This document shows positions 63,401 through 64,000 of a DNA stretch of 64,000 bases, one piece after another. A program made the position numbers and the translations under genes. Source of the stretch: G963665085 sp963665085 (lineage in GTDB: Bacteria; Bacteroidota; Bacteroidia; Bacteroidales; JAAAOM01). The DNA is taken from positions 4,216,001-4,280,000 of the forward strand of contig CAXXXS010000001.1 of NCBI GenBank assembly GCA_963665085.2, in the 5' to 3' direction. The notes under the pieces were generated by a model. The model was given only the letters and a program-made list of their open reading frames with translations. It had not been told where the DNA came from and did not search any database. The number at the start of each line of letters is the position of its first letter. Position 1 is the stretch's first letter.

Positions 63401-64000
63401 TATTGTAAAAACTAGCTGATACCGTTCCACTATTATATCCAACCAGGCCGCCAACACTATTGCTTCCCGAAACTGGGGCTGTTGCATATGAATTGCTCAC
63501 TTTTGAAGAAGTTGTATTATATCCAACCAGGCCGCCAACATAATTATTTCCCGAAACAGCGCCTGTTGCATATGAGTTGCTTACTTCTGAAGAAGTTGTA
63601 TTATATCCAACCAGACCGCCAACATAATCATCTCCCGAAACAGCGCCTGTTGCATATGAGTTGCTTACTTCTGAAGAAGTTGTATTATATCCAACCAGGC
63701 TGCCAACAAAATCATCTCCCGAGACAGCGCCTGTTGCATATGAGTTGCTCACTTGTGAATAATAATTATACCCTACCAAGCTGCCAATATAATAATTTCC
63801 CAAAATTGTACAATTTGTAATCCCAAGGCTGTCAATAGCTGCCCCTATTGTATAGCCAAATAGCCCAATATTATCACCAGATGATTGATTAATGTATAAA
63901 CTATCTATAACATGCCCGGCTCCATTATAATTCCCGGAAAAATAATTTGAAGAAGATATCCCTATAGGGGAAAATCCTTCACCACCATTCCAGCTACTTG
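60432..64000 (-). CDS. Giant T9SS surface protein with GLUG, LamG and MBG repeats (N-terminus outside window)
   Basis: The frame stays open to base 64000, so at least 1189 residues are seen; the signal peptide is not in the window. The visible part starts in a GLUG unit (SWNGGEGFSPIGISSSNYF). At least five near-identical GLUG units follow, with a repeat of SNSYATGAVSGDDYVGGLVG. Next come a fibronectin-like unit (KIYYVRAYTINATDTAYS) and one LamG domain (DGTNDYIDLGSPNAFDS to QMDEVRIWNKALTQAEI). Then there are choice-of-anchor and fibronectin-like units, three MBG domains (FTLVYSGFVNSEDESVLDT) and a T9SS sorting domain that closely matches the 2126-residue protein (PVSSIATIQLYGTDLPANYK). It is probably a surface adhesin. 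It combines the domain sets of the other two. Confidence 0.88.
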   Translation of the reverse strand, partial: SSWNGGEGFSPIGISSSNYFSGNYNGAGHVIDSLYINQSSGDNIGLFGYTIGAAIDSLGITNCTILGNYYIGSLVGYNYYSQVSNSYATGAVSGDDFVGSLVGYNTTSSEVSNSYATGAVSGDDYVGGLVGYNTTSSEVSNSYATGAVSGNNYVGGLVGYNTTSSKVSNSYATAPVSGSNSVGGLVGYNSGTVSASFYNTETSGSTNGAGTGIITSEMQDYYLFIDAGWDFMNETANDSDEIWGFNQNKNNSFPFLAWQGYTHSPTPIIDSISDLELTTATTNFRIIELTTDISQYGICWDTTGSPSIDNNYTNQGGTNSTGNYTSQLTNLGTNKIYYVRAYTINATDTAYSKTFSFESIKLADGYTKAAGAGNALEFDGTNDYIDLGSPNAFDSLAMHNFSIDMWIKTTDAGRSILMGNYGDNPSVNFEINTGGFLRTYLNGTSFGDDQSVADGIWHHVATVVDFDNDLVKMYIDGIESYSGTNTVAPYVVNRNMMIGRDPRSGSYYFDGQMDEVRIWNKALTQAEIRSQYGSLAGNEDGLIAYYGFDEEEGDYVFDATDNSNNGTLMNGVSREIPSTAPVADPVLTTVPELVSFGSLLTAGESATIAYTIQNSGGGILHIDSLTYDKSNFSFSPTVDTIFSGESKAYEGTFIAPSYGDFSGYLKYYHNMGVDSILYEAYCVSLPTLSILSAGNITGTSTDVSFQVTDLGTPAPNQYGICWNTSGTPVLEDAYSDEGAMTETGTYNSTASGLKPITPYYARAYVVNGTIVTYSNELSFTTIKQTPVINWTTPADITYGTALSETELNATVDVNGTLTYSPAAGTILNAENNQELSVTFTPEYPDSVYEGSTNVRINVTKAALAVTSDATRTYGEENPTFTLVYSGFVNSEDESVLDTEPTATSTATATSETGTYDIVATGGVDDNYEFTYKTGTLTVGKASLTATAEDASRTYGEENPEFTFTYSGFVNDEDETVLETVPTVSCGATETSDAGTYEIVTAGGSDSNYDFNYQTGTLTVNKAALAVGVTDESITEGSDIPDFTLTYSGFVNSDDESVLDEGPTANCEATSESESGSYNIVVSGGSDNNYEMSYTNGTLTITPLTSIEDETIANVSVYPNPVSSIATIQLYGTDLPANYKLTTVTGKTLLIGELVSEKTSINLDELEQGMYILTIYNSKVSSTYSLIKE
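63437..63772 (-). repeat. Near-identical 84-bp tandem repeats in the third surface gene
   Basis: The block ATCCAACCAGGCCGCCAACA recurs at about 63437, 63521, 63605 and 63689, spaced exactly 84 bases apart. A fifth shortened copy lies near 63770. Each unit is one 28-residue GLUG repeat (SNSYATGAVSGDDYVGGLVG and linker). Copies differ by only a few bases. Confidence 0.85.

Noticed and set aside
63437..63772. Possible CRISPR array from regular spacing
   Set aside because: The whole 84-base unit is repeated without unique spacers and it is in frame within a GLUG protein.

Overview
The window looks like chromosomal DNA of an AT-rich member of the Bacteroidota, probably a marine or gut-type Bacteroidia such as Marinilabiliales. 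Four things suggest this: several secreted proteins end in a type IX secretion (T9SS) sorting domain, there is a GldM-C-terminal-like protein, the repertoire is typical (GH29 fucosidase, subtype B tannase, HU-related protein, TPR-AraC regulators, YfiR/TonB/hybrid kinase operon), and some promoters match the TAnnTTTG -7 box. This placement is inferred from gene content only; no rRNA gene is present.

Region 1-10.7 kb: a desaturase start cut by the window edge, a stand-alone cobalamin-binding-type domain that is a truncated radical SAM protein, a LytTR membrane regulator, a tannase-like lipoprotein esterase, a DUF3127 OB-fold protein, an AlkD-like protein, and a TolC-HlyD-MFS efflux operon divergent from an AraC regulator. 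An HU-related protein closes the region. Region 10.7-18.6 kb is accessory: a block of CATTTTTGAAAA inverted repeats, an orphan membrane protein, two copies of a 46-bp hairpin around a broken hydrolase, a META-like lipoprotein, an intact class D beta-lactamase, a Crp-like regulator, and a T9SS cargo gene broken by an IS1634-family element flanked by a perfect 158-bp direct repeat.

Region 18.7-37 kb is mostly housekeeping (mnmE, sucD, folD, ffh, argS) with transport and metabolism genes: GntP permease, RRM protein, nitroreductase, ferritin-VIT1 protein, phosphoesterase, fucosidase, and C1 peptidase. Embedded in it is a compact GntR / 46-residue protein / slipin operon. The 46-residue protein repeats the tail of the GntR regulator, and the promoter carries a perfect palindrome. 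A 3'-terminal relic of a TraB/GumN gene is also present.

Region 37-64 kb is a cell-surface and signalling block, all on the minus strand. First comes an operon of TonB-dependent receptor, YfiR and a CHASE8-like hybrid histidine kinase, apparently a YfiR-YfiN-type circuit with a kinase output. Then come three giant T9SS surface proteins (2126, 2025 and more than 1189 residues) built from GLUG, LamG-like, fibronectin-like and MBG repeats. They alternate with two transmembrane TPR-AraC regulators, so that the 2126- and 2025-residue genes are each directly preceded by one regulator gene. This repeated regulator plus giant-adhesin layout, with mosaic C-termini and near-identical tandem repeats, is the most promising candidate for a poorly described system in the window.
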